From positions 620,001 through 684,000 of the forward strand of contig NZ_CP042476.1 of assembly GCF_007993795.1 (NCBI RefSeq): DNA of 64,000 nt, written 5' to 3'. Both the position numbers and the translations under genes were made by a program. Under the pieces are notes generated by a model that was not told the DNA's origin, ran no database searches, and saw nothing but the letters and a program-made list of their open reading frames with translations. Shown here piece by piece: positions 28,798 through 37,712 of the stretch; the stretch's first letter is position 1; each line of letters opens with the position of its first letter. Origin of the DNA: Antarcticibacterium arcticum (GTDB lineage Bacteria; Bacteroidota; Bacteroidia; Flavobacteriales; Flavobacteriaceae).

Positions 28798-30005
28798 AAT
28801 GTATACATATTAGTATTCAAGATAACTTTGGAGGTTTTAATCCTTAAAGTGTGTATTTTGATGGCCTCATCAATCCCACGGGTTTCCCAGGTTTGAAGAA
28901 GTTTTTCAACAAATGGTGAGCCCGGGTGCAGTTTTAAAAATCTTTCCCTCAGTTTCTTATAGGTTGGATCTTCATCTCCCTTTACCATTTTTAAAAATTC
29001 CAGTTTTCCCGCAATGACATTGGCCATTCCCGGGTGCTCCGGTTTCACGTGCCCCTTATCCAAGTTGTAATTTCGTTGAAAGATCTGCTCCGCTCTTACC
29101 TCACCATACTTTTCCCAGTAATATAACCACATCCTCAATTGCTTCACATAATCTCTCTTCACATTTACCTTTTCATTTACAATAAGCCCTGTAGCTTCCT
29201 GGCGATAGCAGGTTTTTTGTAATCTGGTTTTTGTGGGATTGATGACCAACTGCTGATCTTCCTCAATTATGCGTTGTAATTCCTTTTGGAATTCTTCATC
29301 TTTAAAAATATTATGAGATGACGAAAAAGTAATATCATCTGCATATCTTGTGAAGCTTAGATTATATTTTTTAGCAAGACCATTGAGACGCCTGTCCAGA
29401 TTCTTACATAAAATATTGGTAATGGTTGGGGAGGTGGGACTTCCCTGGGGAAGAACTGTTTTCATTTCTCCCTCAACTTCAAAGGGGTGAGTACATAAAC
29501 ATGAAAGAAAGAATGCTAATTTTTCCTTATTCTCATTAGCTTTCAAATTAAAAGGCTTTCTCATAAAGCCCATTTTCACCCTGTTCCGGTCAAAAGAATG
29601 AAAGAAATCCTTTATATCCAAATTATAAACATAATGTTTTCCTACATGAGCCCTGGCATTGTCAACAATAGATCTGTCGGGTACAAATCCTGTAGCGGCA
29701 GCATGAGGTTCGCTTATTGCCTGCAAAATGAAATTAAGTGACCGTAAAATAATACGCAGACCTTTTACGGGGGCATTAATAGTTCTTTCACCGCCATTCT
29801 TCTTGGCAATGATAAAGGTTGAATACCTCTTTTTACATAAATCTGGATTGGCATAATAGGTAAGATCTTTTAAACGGAAATGTCTGCCCTTCTCACCATA
29901 CATCATTCCCTGCGCTTCATTTAGAAGTACAAGCAGATCCCTCTTGCAAGTCATAGCTGCAAATTTCTTGCGGATGTAGGTTTTTTGGTCGGGGTTAGTT
30001 TTCAT
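28794..30005 (-). CDS. Retron-type reverse transcriptase
   Basis: 403 residues. RT motifs in order: the retron-specific NAXXH motif as NARAH (116-120), LDIKDFFHSF (motif A, 129-138), LPQGSPTSPTITN (motif B), catalytic YADD (221-224), and the ATGLIVN block (271-277) that stands where retron RTs have VTG. No maturase or integrase domain is present, so it is not a group II intron protein. A structured RNA region closed by a long inverted repeat ends 14 bases before its start codon, as in retrons, so it should make msDNA. It is the first gene of a three-gene coupled unit. Confidence 0.88.
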   Translation of the reverse strand: MKTNPDQKTYIRKKFAAMTCKRDLLVLLNEAQGMMYGEKGRHFRLKDLTYYANPDLCKKRYSTFIIAKKNGGERTINAPVKGLRIILRSLNFILQAISEPHAAATGFVPDRSIVDNARAHVGKHYVYNLDIKDFFHSFDRNRVKMGFMRKPFNLKANENKEKLAFFLSCLCTHPFEVEGEMKTVLPQGSPTSPTITNILCKNLDRRLNGLAKKYNLSFTRYADDITFSSSHNIFKDEEFQKELQRIIEEDQQLVINPTKTRLQKTCYRQEATGLIVNEKVNVKRDYVKQLRMWLYYWEKYGEVRAEQIFQRNYNLDKGHVKPEHPGMANVIAGKLEFLKMVKGDEDPTYKKLRERFLKLHPGSPFVEKLLQTWETRGIDEAIKIHTLRIKTSKVILNTNMYTL

Positions 30006-30019
30006 AGTAATAGCATTAA

Positions 30020-30290
30020 TTCTTTAATACCTGCCCCGATACTCTTTATGTATGTTATAATTCAAAAACTAAGTCATTAATAACTTTAACTTTTGTCTTA
30101 ATAATAAAACAGATCTTAATTAAAAATAATAAAATCATAATAAAATTATCAGTGGATGTTTTGAAACGAGGTCTAAATCATCCGCTAACATTTTGCCGAC
30201 ATAAAGTCGGGTACAGGTGCCAATCATTGTCCTGATAATTTCAGGACCAGCACCCAAAGTCAATATCTTTCGGGCAGGTATTTCAAAGAA
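30020..30290 (-). ncRNA. Candidate retron msr-msd RNA
   Basis: Read on the minus strand, the region opens with TTCTTTGAAATACCTGCCCGA (30290-30270, a1) and closes with its reverse complement TCGGGGCAGGTATTAAAGAA (30039-30020, a2): 19 paired bases with one 2-base and one 1-base bulge. Inside lie three hairpins: GGTGC..GTCCTGA/TCAGGAC..GCACC (30213-30253), CCGAC/GTCGG (30196-30210) and AGCGGATG/CATCCACT (30151-30186), then an A+T-rich tract. The a1/a2 closure, hairpins and position directly before a retron-type RT are the defining layout of retron ncRNAs. The branching G and msd boundary cannot be fixed by eye. Confidence 0.8.
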
Positions 30291-30311
30291 CTATGCAAAT
30301 AAATGCACTAT

Positions 30312-30332
30312 CTGTGCAGTCTAACTGCACAG
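30312..30332. promoter_or_regulatory. Perfect 8-bp hairpin/operator upstream of the retron RNA
   Basis: CTGTGCAG-TCTAA-CTGCACAG is a perfect inverted repeat with a 5-base loop, just 5' of a1 in the retron direction and between the retron and WYL genes. It could be an operator for the WYL regulator or a 5' RNA hairpin. Confidence 0.45.
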
Positions 30333-30401
30333 GTAATTTTAATTTTTATCTTTGGTGTAACAGGATCCTTAAAAAGTAGGGTGGGTGGGATCATATTAGC
30401 T

Positions 30402-30409
30402 CAAATATA
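30402..30409 (-). promoter_or_regulatory. Possible Bacteroidota -7 element for the retron operon
   Basis: TATATTTG on the minus strand matches the Bacteroidota -7 consensus TAnnTTTG. No clear -33 TTG is seen at the right distance, so this is weak. Confidence 0.3.
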
Positions 30410-30529
30410 AATTTAATATTTATATTTTCGTTAACTAAGATATAGATTATTAATTATCTGCCTTCTCAATGTTTCCCTGGCATTTTAGAATAACCACTCA
30501 TAGAAATATGATCAATTTAATACAAGCAT

Positions 30530-31540
30530 ATGCCAATCACTAAACATGCAATGATCAGATACCAATGCCTTGATCGTTGCTTTCGCAACCCCGGAAAACG
30601 TTATTATATTGAGGATCTGTTAGACGAGTGTAATAAGAAATTATCAGAATCAAAGCCTGATGCAGAAGGAATTAAAAAACGACAGCTTTATGAGGATATC
30701 AGCTTTATGGTATCTTCAGAGGGTTGGAGTGCTCCGTTAGACAGGATAAAAGATGGCCGCCGTACTTTTTTCAAGTATGAAGACCAGAACTTTTCGATCA
30801 ATAATCAGCCCTTGAATGAATTGGAAGCAGAACAACTTAAATCTGCCTTTTCTGTTTTAGGGAGGTTTAAAGGTTTGCCCCAATTCAACTGGATCAATGA
30901 ATTATTGCCGAAACTGGATCAGGCATTTAAATTTTCACATGATACGGTAGGTATCATCAGCTTTGATAATAATGAATTTTTAAAAGGCTTGGAGCTTATA
31001 GATCCATTGTTCAATGCTATACTTTATAAAAAACTGCTCAAGATCAATTACAAGTCATTCAAGAATCCCAAACCGGTTTCCATTATTTTTTCATGTTATC
31101 ATCTTAAGGAGTATAATAGCAGATGGTTTGTTTACGGAAAAAATGCTGATTACGACGGATTAGTAAATCTTGCTCTGGATAGAATAATAGATATGGAGGA
31201 AACAGCAGGAGAATATGAATCGACAGAAATTAATTTTGAAGAGTATCTGGACGAAATTATAGGAGTTTCAGTTATACCGGGGCAACTACCGGAAAAAATT
31301 CTTCTTCGAATTGACCACAGTTTGTGGCCATACATAGAAACCAAGCCATTGCATGGATCTCAAACACTTAAGAACAGGGGAGAGGATTTTGTAGATATAT
31401 CACTTGAACTTATCCCGAATTATGAACTGGAGACTATGATCCTGCAGTTTGGTGAAAAGATGGAGGTTTTAAAACCAGGTCATTTGAGGGATAAAATAGA
31501 AGGGAGAATCACTGCGGCCTCAAAAAGATATATTCCGTGA
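30530..31540 (+). CDS. WYL-domain transcriptional regulator
   Basis: 336 residues. An N-terminal winged-helix part (1-90, RYQCLDRCFRNPGKRYYIEDLLDECN) is followed by a WYL domain (about 160-230: LLKINYKSFKNPKPVSIIFSCYHLKEYNSRWFVYGKN, LALDRI) and a WCX-like tail. WYL regulators often sit beside phage-defence loci and are thought to sense nucleotides or single-stranded DNA. It is transcribed away from the retron operon across a 0.5-kb spacer and convergent with the restriction operon, so it may control either. Confidence 0.85.
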   Translation: MPITKHAMIRYQCLDRCFRNPGKRYYIEDLLDECNKKLSESKPDAEGIKKRQLYEDISFMVSSEGWSAPLDRIKDGRRTFFKYEDQNFSINNQPLNELEAEQLKSAFSVLGRFKGLPQFNWINELLPKLDQAFKFSHDTVGIISFDNNEFLKGLELIDPLFNAILYKKLLKINYKSFKNPKPVSIIFSCYHLKEYNSRWFVYGKNADYDGLVNLALDRIIDMEETAGEYESTEINFEEYLDEIIGVSVIPGQLPEKILLRIDHSLWPYIETKPLHGSQTLKNRGEDFVDISLELIPNYELETMILQFGEKMEVLKPGHLRDKIEGRITAASKRYIP

Positions 31541-31551
31541 AGTTATAGCGA

Positions 31552-31965
31552 TTATTTTATCCAGTTATTGAATTCTATATAGTTTTCTTTGAAAACCGGA
31601 ATTAATACATCCTCAGTTTTTCCTTTATATATTCCATCCCAGTCAACGAAATAATCGGGGTGAAATCTGCCGAAAATAAGGAATTTTACTCCATTCCTCA
31701 TTTTAATAATAGAACATTCATTTTCAACAGGTAGTTCGATATCTCTAAAGAAGCGTAGAGAATTTTTATAGCAGGTTGCTTTTTTTTCTATAGTTTCGCC
31801 GGTATTAAAATCTAAATGTTCTATGGTAACCCATACACTATTATGGTTTGCTTCCTCTCCAAATTCGATTACCCGACAAGGTATTATATAAATATCTTCT
31901 CTATAAAAATCGCTGTATTCCTTTCGGGGTGCAATTTTTAAAAATTCTAATAATACGTTTTCCAT
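31552..31965 (-). CDS. Small protein of unknown function
   Basis: 137 residues, cytosolic, mixed alpha/beta, no motif recognised. It starts 2 bp after the stop of the PD-(D/E)XK gene and closes the restriction-like operon. It may be a partner or immunity protein for that nuclease; this is only from position. Confidence 0.5.
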   Translation of the reverse strand: MENVLLEFLKIAPRKEYSDFYREDIYIIPCRVIEFGEEANHNSVWVTIEHLDFNTGETIEKKATCYKNSLRFFRDIELPVENECSIIKMRNGVKFLIFGRFHPDYFVDWDGIYKGKTEDVLIPVFKENYIEFNNWIK

Positions 31966-31967
31966 TC

Positions 31968-33101
31968 TTACTTTAATGTTATATGCTTGATCTTAGTAAT
32001 TACATTTAAATTGATCATTTCGTAAAAACCGAAGACTTCTTTAATAAGCATATCAATTGTAACCTTTTTATTTTCTTTTAATTCCGATGTAATATGCTTT
32101 TTAACCAAATAACAAGAACCAAAATTTACCCGTTTGAAGCTCTTGATCTTTTGATCTGATGTGCCTATATTCTTTCTTATGATTTCTATAGTGTCATTTA
32201 GGATTTTCTCAGTCTGAATTTTTTGCTCCTTAAGTTCTTCCTCGTTCTTGGTTTTTCCGTTGAGAATGTGGACATAGAATTTCAACTCATTCCCCTGGAA
32301 CTGGATCAGAAATTCGTAATCGCCAAAGGTCCAGTGAGCAGGAATGATGTTGATAAGTGGTACACTGGTATTTCCCGGATTTACCAGGAACCGAAACTTG
32401 GGTTCCTTAAATTCATCTTCTAATCTTATTCTCACAGCAGAATACATTAAGCGAAGCCAGAATTTGTTTTCAGCCATTGTTGGTTTTTCTAATAAAAACC
32501 TGAAGTCACAAAGATATTTATTATACTCCTTGTAGTAGCCAGATAGAAATTTATAATAATGTTCAAGGAACATTAGCTTTTCCGGATCTTCTTCTTTTAC
32601 CAATACAGTCTCTAGAAAGCCCAGTATTTCTTGATAATCCTTTACTTCCCAATTGGTGTTATTGATAAATGGAACCAGATTTTTATCAAAACAAAATAGC
32701 ACCTTTTTTATATCTGGATTGTGCTGCTTATAGATCTTATCATAATCCTCCAATTGCCCTTTGTAAGGGAAAGCTTTAAATTTATTTTCGATTACCAGAA
32801 CCGGCTTATCATCTTCACCCAATGCTTCAATATCGATCCTACGTTTGACTTTGCCAGTTTTTTCTTTGCTCTGCTTTTTAAAAGAATAGGATCTTTCTAA
32901 TCGCACTTGCTTTATCGGATGAATATCCAAACTAAAATACTCACAGAACCCGTAATCATTCTCAAGTAAGAATTTAATGAAAGCGGAATGGATCAATTCC
33001 TTATCATCCTTCCCTAAGACCTCAAAAATGTTGAATTTGCCGCCAGGATCTTGCTGTTCATCTTTTTCGTTAGGATAAAGGAGGGTAGAGGTATTGTACA
33101 T
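31968..33101 (-). CDS. PD-(D/E)XK nuclease family protein
   Basis: 377 residues. The first 130 residues hold a PD-(D/E)XK core: RRIDIEALGEDDKPVLVIENKFKA gives Asp90, Glu105 and Lys107 in the usual spacing. An upstream segment, 'DDKELIHSAFIKFLLENDYGF', matches the helix that precedes the core in the PD-(D/E)XK families linked to defence loci. The C-terminal half is unassigned. It is 10 bp after the GIY-YIG gene, within the restriction operon, so it should cut DNA as part of that system. Confidence 0.78.
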   Translation of the reverse strand: MYNTSTLLYPNEKDEQQDPGGKFNIFEVLGKDDKELIHSAFIKFLLENDYGFCEYFSLDIHPIKQVRLERSYSFKKQSKEKTGKVKRRIDIEALGEDDKPVLVIENKFKAFPYKGQLEDYDKIYKQHNPDIKKVLFCFDKNLVPFINNTNWEVKDYQEILGFLETVLVKEEDPEKLMFLEHYYKFLSGYYKEYNKYLCDFRFLLEKPTMAENKFWLRLMYSAVRIRLEDEFKEPKFRFLVNPGNTSVPLINIIPAHWTFGDYEFLIQFQGNELKFYVHILNGKTKNEEELKEQKIQTEKILNDTIEIIRKNIGTSDQKIKSFKRVNFGSCYLVKKHITSELKENKKVTIDMLIKEVFGFYEMINLNVITKIKHITLK

Positions 33102-33111
33102 AGAATCTTTA

Positions 33112-33606
33112 TTAAAAAGCGTTATTAACTAATTGTTGTAAAATTGCTTTTTCCTCCAGATCCAAAAGTTGAGCCCGGTGCTCTTTTTTTGATCTTGCCA
33201 AATATCCGGTTCCTTTCAAAGGATTAAGTAATTCAACTTGTTTTACATTTTCTATTTTTTCCTGGACCTTTCTATTTAATTCCCTTTCCAGCTCATTCAC
33301 TCTTTCCCTTGTTTCTGATCTTTCGGGACAATCTTCATCATATTCATCAAAATGGCAATAGAAATATTCATAATCATATTCCTCGGGAGTTTTGATCTTA
33401 TTCCTGATCTGAGAATGGATCTTGTTATGGGAGAAGTGATTTCCAACTCTCGAAATTACCGGATTACAACCGGCACGATTATCTCCCACCTTACCCACGT
33501 ACAACTGAATGATTTCATCTGAATTATGAGGCACCGCTTTAAAAATGTAAACAGCCCATTTTCTTTTTGTAGCGTGACCAGGGATCGTAAAACTGCCTAT
33601 TTCCAT
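33112..33606 (-). CDS. GIY-YIG nuclease-like protein
   Basis: 164 residues. The N-terminal half resembles a GIY-YIG fold: WAVYIFKAV as the first strand, LYVGKVGD as the second, then R..H-rich 'NPVISRVGNHFSHNKIHSQIRNK'. The tail is a charged coiled coil (SETRERVNELERELNRKVQEKI). Its ATG overlaps the Res stop by one base (TAATG), so it is translated with Res. It probably adds a second nuclease activity to the system. Confidence 0.72.
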   Translation of the reverse strand: MEIGSFTIPGHATKRKWAVYIFKAVPHNSDEIIQLYVGKVGDNRAGCNPVISRVGNHFSHNKIHSQIRNKIKTPEEYDYEYFYCHFDEYDEDCPERSETRERVNELERELNRKVQEKIENVKQVELLNPLKGTGYLARSKKEHRAQLLDLEEKAILQQLVNNAF

Positions 33607-36600
33607 TAGATCATTACTTTTTTCAATATTTCTTCAATGTAAACAGCATTATCCTCCACCTGGAAGTAAACGTTATTCTTATGAAAATCCTCTCTTTCCA
33701 GCTCTCCTTTCCAGCCCACTTCAAACAGGCGGGTATTGCTTACAATGAATGAATTAAGGATAATATCTTCTTTTTGTACCTGGGGCTGGATCTTTTCTTT
33801 GAGGTATTTGTGAAACTGGATCTTAGGATCTGTTATGGACTTTGAATTCCTTATTCCTTTTGGATCTATAAAAGCTATATGCTGGCGGTCGCCCTCTTTG
33901 ATCCAAAGAATAAAATCAGGGTAAAAATTGTTGGTATCTACAAAAAATCCAATTCCTTTTTTACTTTGGTTCCTTAGAAGAAATACCTGCTGATTGTCAA
34001 ATTTTTCGTAATTGGCGCGGTAATATTTGACCAGGTCGTCTGCAAAACGTTTTTCTGAAGCATCCAGTGCGATGGGACTTATTTTCAATTTCTGCCGGTA
34101 AGTACTCACATCCATAGAAAGCAACGGAGTATAAAGGTGGTGCTCATTATTGAAAGCAAATAGTTCTGTACCAAGTTGGTGTTGGCCTGTGAAGGAATTA
34201 TCCTTTATGGAACCTACTAACTGGTCAATCTTATCTTTTACCGTATCCAGGTTTTCTTCAGAATTCATTTTGATCTCATATTCATACATCAAATTGTCAT
34301 CTGTGCTCTCCAATACCCTTGTTTCTATATGTTCTGAATTAAACAAGTTCTTATTAGAATTATAAAATTTTTCAATGTACTTTTTAAGCAGAGCTATTAC
34401 GAGGTCCTCCCAGATCCTAACCTGTTCAAAACTGCGCAATTCAAGTTCACTATTAGGAATATAGATCTTATACCAGTCTTTAGAATAACTAATCGCTTTT
34501 AACTCTTCTATGGACAGTGAAAGATTGTACCAGTGTTTTTCAAATTTAAACCGCTCTATCTCAAAAAAGATGTTGTTCCAGTTGAGAAAAGCCAGGTTAT
34601 ACTCCTCCAATGTTCCTTCATCCTTTCTTGTTTCCATTTCGGTGTTTATTTTCCTGTCAACCAACACCTGGATCTTTGGGTACCAGTCTAATTCTATTAG
34701 GTGATTGTCATAAATTACCTTATCCAGTTTAAGCTGTAGTTTTCTTTTCTTCTTGAAATCCTGACCTTCTTTTACCTGGATAAGTTTCAGGTTGTTCTTC
34801 AACATTTCTGTATTGACTATGGAAGGTACTTTCACGGTCTGCCACGACGAATCATTGGTTGGTAAACCTTCCTCCTCAAGGAATTCTTTAAATTTTTGCA
34901 TATAGTCTGCCCGCACCCCAAAAATGTTCAAAGTTTCAAGCGGATTCAGGATTTTTCTTAATTCCTTTAATTTATCGGGTCGCTGGTAGTCATCCAGGCC
35001 GCTCGTTCTTTTAAGACTGAACTCATATCCTTTAAGCCTTACTCCCCGGCCAAATAACTGTATGATCTGCGAACCTTCACTTTTTCCAATATTCATTAAT
35101 CCCATAGAACTTACCCGCCAGCTGGACCAGCCTTCGGTGAATTTCTTAGAGCCTATTAGAAGATTAATGGTAGATTCCTCCTCGTTAATTCCGTGGAAAA
35201 GGGATTCCGAAAATTCTTTGTCATTGCCTGGAACCTTATTGTCCTGTGCGAGATTAAAAAGTTTGTTTTCATCCCCTACGTTGATAACAGCAAAATAATC
35301 GGCTTCTCCTACACGCAGTCCAAGTTCCCCGTCTACGCCCTTAAGATTGTCCAAGTAGAGATTTGCTCCGGGAACGTCAGAATTAAAGACCTTTCTTAGA
35401 AGATCAAGATAAATGTCATTAGGAGTTTTTTTTCCACCTGCGAGGTATGCAAAACTTTCGTGGAAGATTGAATTTCCTTTATCGTCAAGAAGGCCTGCTT
35501 TATTATTTAGCACATCGTTAATGTCTTGTACTGCTTTGTTCTTGTCTTTTAAAAATTCCGTTAGAAAATAAATAATATCAAGAACGTCAGATGTGTCCAC
35601 TCCTTCTTCTTTCCTTACAGCATTTACCCGCCCACCTACAAAGATCCATAGAGGTTTGTGAAGCAGGAATCTGTGCGCCAGTTTTTTGTTCTGCTCAAAG
35701 ATCAGTATTTGTTGATAGAAGGAGAGCAGGTTAGCAGTTAGATATTTCCTTACATATTGTTTATTATCATCTTTATCAAGGTTCAGGATCTTGTATTCTT
35801 TTCCGTAACCGTCGCTGTAAAAGAATTTATAGGAATAGTCGAAAATTATAGATTTGGCATATTCCTGTTCAAGTTCCTTTTTATTTTTTCCTGCAGCTGC
35901 GGAAATTGCCTGACCAAAAGTGGCTGAGTATTCAAAAGCAAATCCCGTCTCACTAAGTCGATCCCGGAACATTTTCCATTTATCACCCCCGGAGCCACGA
36001 TGACCTTCATCGATCAATACAAGATTGTTTGTTTCGAAAGCATCTACAGCTACCGTTTTATCCCCGCTCTCTTCAGCCAATTTTGTGATCTCGATGACCT
36101 CGATCTCGTCCCCCGAAAACATACCTGTGCTATCCTTTGAGAAGATCCCGGCATCCATATCAGAAAGTTTAAATTCTTCAAGATGTTGCTGAGATAATCC
36201 TTCATTTGGGGTAATGAGGATCACTTTATTAAATTCATGTTGTTGCTTTTTAGCGTAGTGTAAATACTGTTTTATATTTATATGCATCAACAGCGTCTTT
36301 CCACTTCCGGTGGCATTCCAGAAAGCAATTTTATTCAGATCATTTTCTGTAAATTTTTCTACTACAAAAGAGTCCGGATTTATCTTTCTAAAGTTTTCAT
36401 CCAGCCTGTTGTTGAAATCCTCTACAAATAGATTCAGTTCATTCAAAAGCTTTACGGGGTTGCTAAAGTATTTATCCAGAAAGATCTCTGTAAATAGGAG
36501 AGAGAGGTATTGAAAGTACTTCCACTTAATGATCTCTGTACGATGATGAGAGATCTCATGGGTAAATCTCACTATGTTCTCATCGTATTCCTGCAGCATT

Positions 36601-36788
36601 TCCTTGCTCAGCTTCTCATTGTCATAAAGCTTGTTTTGAAGTGCCTGTAGATATTTTGTATTTCCTTCTTCATTGTAGCCTTCCAGGTGTGAGCTCTTAA
36701 GATCTTTTGCAAGGGCTTCAAAACCTAATACATTAAATTGACTTAGAAGATATTTAGCTAAAACTGTTTTATTGTGAAATGCAGCCAT
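33606..36788 (-). CDS. Res-type (type III restriction) helicase-nuclease
   Basis: Start chosen at the ATG at 36788 (MAAFHNKTVLAKYLL, 1060 residues), because the longer frame to 36851 would overlap the preceding gene. SF2 motifs: ATGSGKT (160-165), DEGH (260-263), and 'QIIQLFGRGVRLKG' as motif VI. Near the C-terminus, FYPDFILWIKEGDRQHIAFIDPKG resembles the PD-(D/E)XK site of type III Res subunits, with Asp-Pro-Lys in place of the usual Glu-x-Lys. It should translocate on and cleave unmethylated DNA together with the Mod subunit encoded upstream. Confidence 0.85.
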   Translation of the reverse strand: MAAFHNKTVLAKYLLSQFNVLGFEALAKDLKSSHLEGYNEEGNTKYLQALQNKLYDNEKLSKEMLQEYDENIVRFTHEISHHRTEIIKWKYFQYLSLLFTEIFLDKYFSNPVKLLNELNLFVEDFNNRLDENFRKINPDSFVVEKFTENDLNKIAFWNATGSGKTLLMHINIKQYLHYAKKQQHEFNKVILITPNEGLSQQHLEEFKLSDMDAGIFSKDSTGMFSGDEIEVIEITKLAEESGDKTVAVDAFETNNLVLIDEGHRGSGGDKWKMFRDRLSETGFAFEYSATFGQAISAAAGKNKKELEQEYAKSIIFDYSYKFFYSDGYGKEYKILNLDKDDNKQYVRKYLTANLLSFYQQILIFEQNKKLAHRFLLHKPLWIFVGGRVNAVRKEEGVDTSDVLDIIYFLTEFLKDKNKAVQDINDVLNNKAGLLDDKGNSIFHESFAYLAGGKKTPNDIYLDLLRKVFNSDVPGANLYLDNLKGVDGELGLRVGEADYFAVINVGDENKLFNLAQDNKVPGNDKEFSESLFHGINEEESTINLLIGSKKFTEGWSSWRVSSMGLMNIGKSEGSQIIQLFGRGVRLKGYEFSLKRTSGLDDYQRPDKLKELRKILNPLETLNIFGVRADYMQKFKEFLEEEGLPTNDSSWQTVKVPSIVNTEMLKNNLKLIQVKEGQDFKKKRKLQLKLDKVIYDNHLIELDWYPKIQVLVDRKINTEMETRKDEGTLEEYNLAFLNWNNIFFEIERFKFEKHWYNLSLSIEELKAISYSKDWYKIYIPNSELELRSFEQVRIWEDLVIALLKKYIEKFYNSNKNLFNSEHIETRVLESTDDNLMYEYEIKMNSEENLDTVKDKIDQLVGSIKDNSFTGQHQLGTELFAFNNEHHLYTPLLSMDVSTYRQKLKISPIALDASEKRFADDLVKYYRANYEKFDNQQVFLLRNQSKKGIGFFVDTNNFYPDFILWIKEGDRQHIAFIDPKGIRNSKSITDPKIQFHKYLKEKIQPQVQKEDIILNSFIVSNTRLFEVGWKGELEREDFHKNNVYFQVEDNAVYIEEILKKVMI

Positions 36789-36813
36789 TAAAGAGATTTG
36801 GTTAGTTATGAAA

Positions 36814-37257
36814 TTAATTCTGCGGTTCCTCGGCAGGAAAAGATACTTCACCAGTAACCATTTCCTTTAGATTAACAGTAGGCAAAAAGAAGTTATTAAA
36901 TTTAGTGCCTTCAGTTTTTGCGTGTAAAATTCCCCTTGCTGTACCCACAGTTATTACTCCGAGGTGCTGCATAAATTCCGGCTGGAAAACATATTTTTTT
37001 TCATCAGGTTGGAGGCTGTTTTGAACAGCCTCTTCAGGTACCAAAAATTCACATAACACTTTTAGGATGATAAACTTCTCTTTCCTCGATTCAAAATTGA
37101 AAGATACTGTGCACAGAATGGTATTGGTCTTTTTCTCCATTCCAAATTCGATCCCTGCAGCTATACCAATTTCTTCCCCAATTTCGACATCTGGAATGGT
37201 AGCAAATTGCTCTGTTTTTATTCTGTTTAATTTGAATAAGATATTCTCTGATTTCAT
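36814..37257 (-). CDS. SecB-like chaperone, probable third component of a TAC module
   Basis: 147 residues. The arrangement FSESRK-like strands, 'TVSFNFESRKEKFIILKVLCEFLVPEEAV', 'FQPEFMQHLGVITVGTARGILHAKTEGT' and NNFFLPTVNL is the SecB fold pattern seen in the SecB-like chaperones of toxin-antitoxin-chaperone systems (FMQ-LG-I-IGTARG-L). Its start overlaps the HTH gene by ATGA. In known TAC systems such a chaperone stabilises the antitoxin. It might equally be a housekeeping-like SecB, but the position argues against that. Confidence 0.7.
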   Translation of the reverse strand: MKSENILFKLNRIKTEQFATIPDVEIGEEIGIAAGIEFGMEKKTNTILCTVSFNFESRKEKFIILKVLCEFLVPEEAVQNSLQPDEKKYVFQPEFMQHLGVITVGTARGILHAKTEGTKFNNFFLPTVNLKEMVTGEVSFPAEEPQN

Positions 37258-37712
37258 CCTGTTTGCTGAGCTATAGTAAATTCTGAAGGATTTAATTTTA
37301 TTACTCTTGTTCCTCCTTCAGCACTTTGGATCTTTTCCTTTTCGGCAGATACTGCCTCGTAGTGGGTTTTAAAAGAGTGGGTGAGAGCTTGACTTTGAGT
37401 CTGCTGTCCCTGCTGCAGGAGATCCACCCCCAATGCTCTTTCCAGTTTATCAATTGTTTCCAAAGTAAAGTTCTCTCTCCCTTTTACCCATTTGTTCACC
37501 TGTTGGGGAGAAACGTTCATTGCTGCGGCCAGATCTTTTTGAGATCTTTTTTGCGCACGAAGGGTCTGAAGGATATCAAAAGCGATCTTTTGAGATTTTC
37601 TTAGCCATCCGCGGTTTTCTCTGCGCCACTGCACATCCTCTTTCCATTTACCGGTATCTGGTTTTATGTGCCCTTTTAATTTTTCAAGAGCTTGTTTTTT
37701 TGTGTCCATCAT
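37254..37712 (-). CDS. XRE-family helix-turn-helix protein, probable antitoxin
   Basis: 152 residues. An HTH domain (about 50-95: RSQKDLAAAMNVSPQQVNKWVKGRENFTLETIDKLERALG) is framed by a charged N-terminus and a C-terminal tail of about 55 residues that could be a chaperone-addiction segment. ATGA overlaps join it to the gene on both sides. This is the layout of the HigA-type antitoxin in tripartite toxin-antitoxin-chaperone operons. Confidence 0.78.
   Translation of the reverse strand: MMDTKKQALEKLKGHIKPDTGKWKEDVQWRRENRGWLRKSQKIAFDILQTLRAQKRSQKDLAAAMNVSPQQVNKWVKGRENFTLETIDKLERALGVDLLQQGQQTQSQALTHSFKTHYEAVSAEKEKIQSAEGGTRVIKLNPSEFTIAQQTG

Noticed and set aside
28794..30005. Group II intron or DGR reverse transcriptase
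   Set aside because: No maturase/X domain, no intron ends and no template/variable repeat pair; the NAXXH motif and a1/a2 RNA favour a retron.
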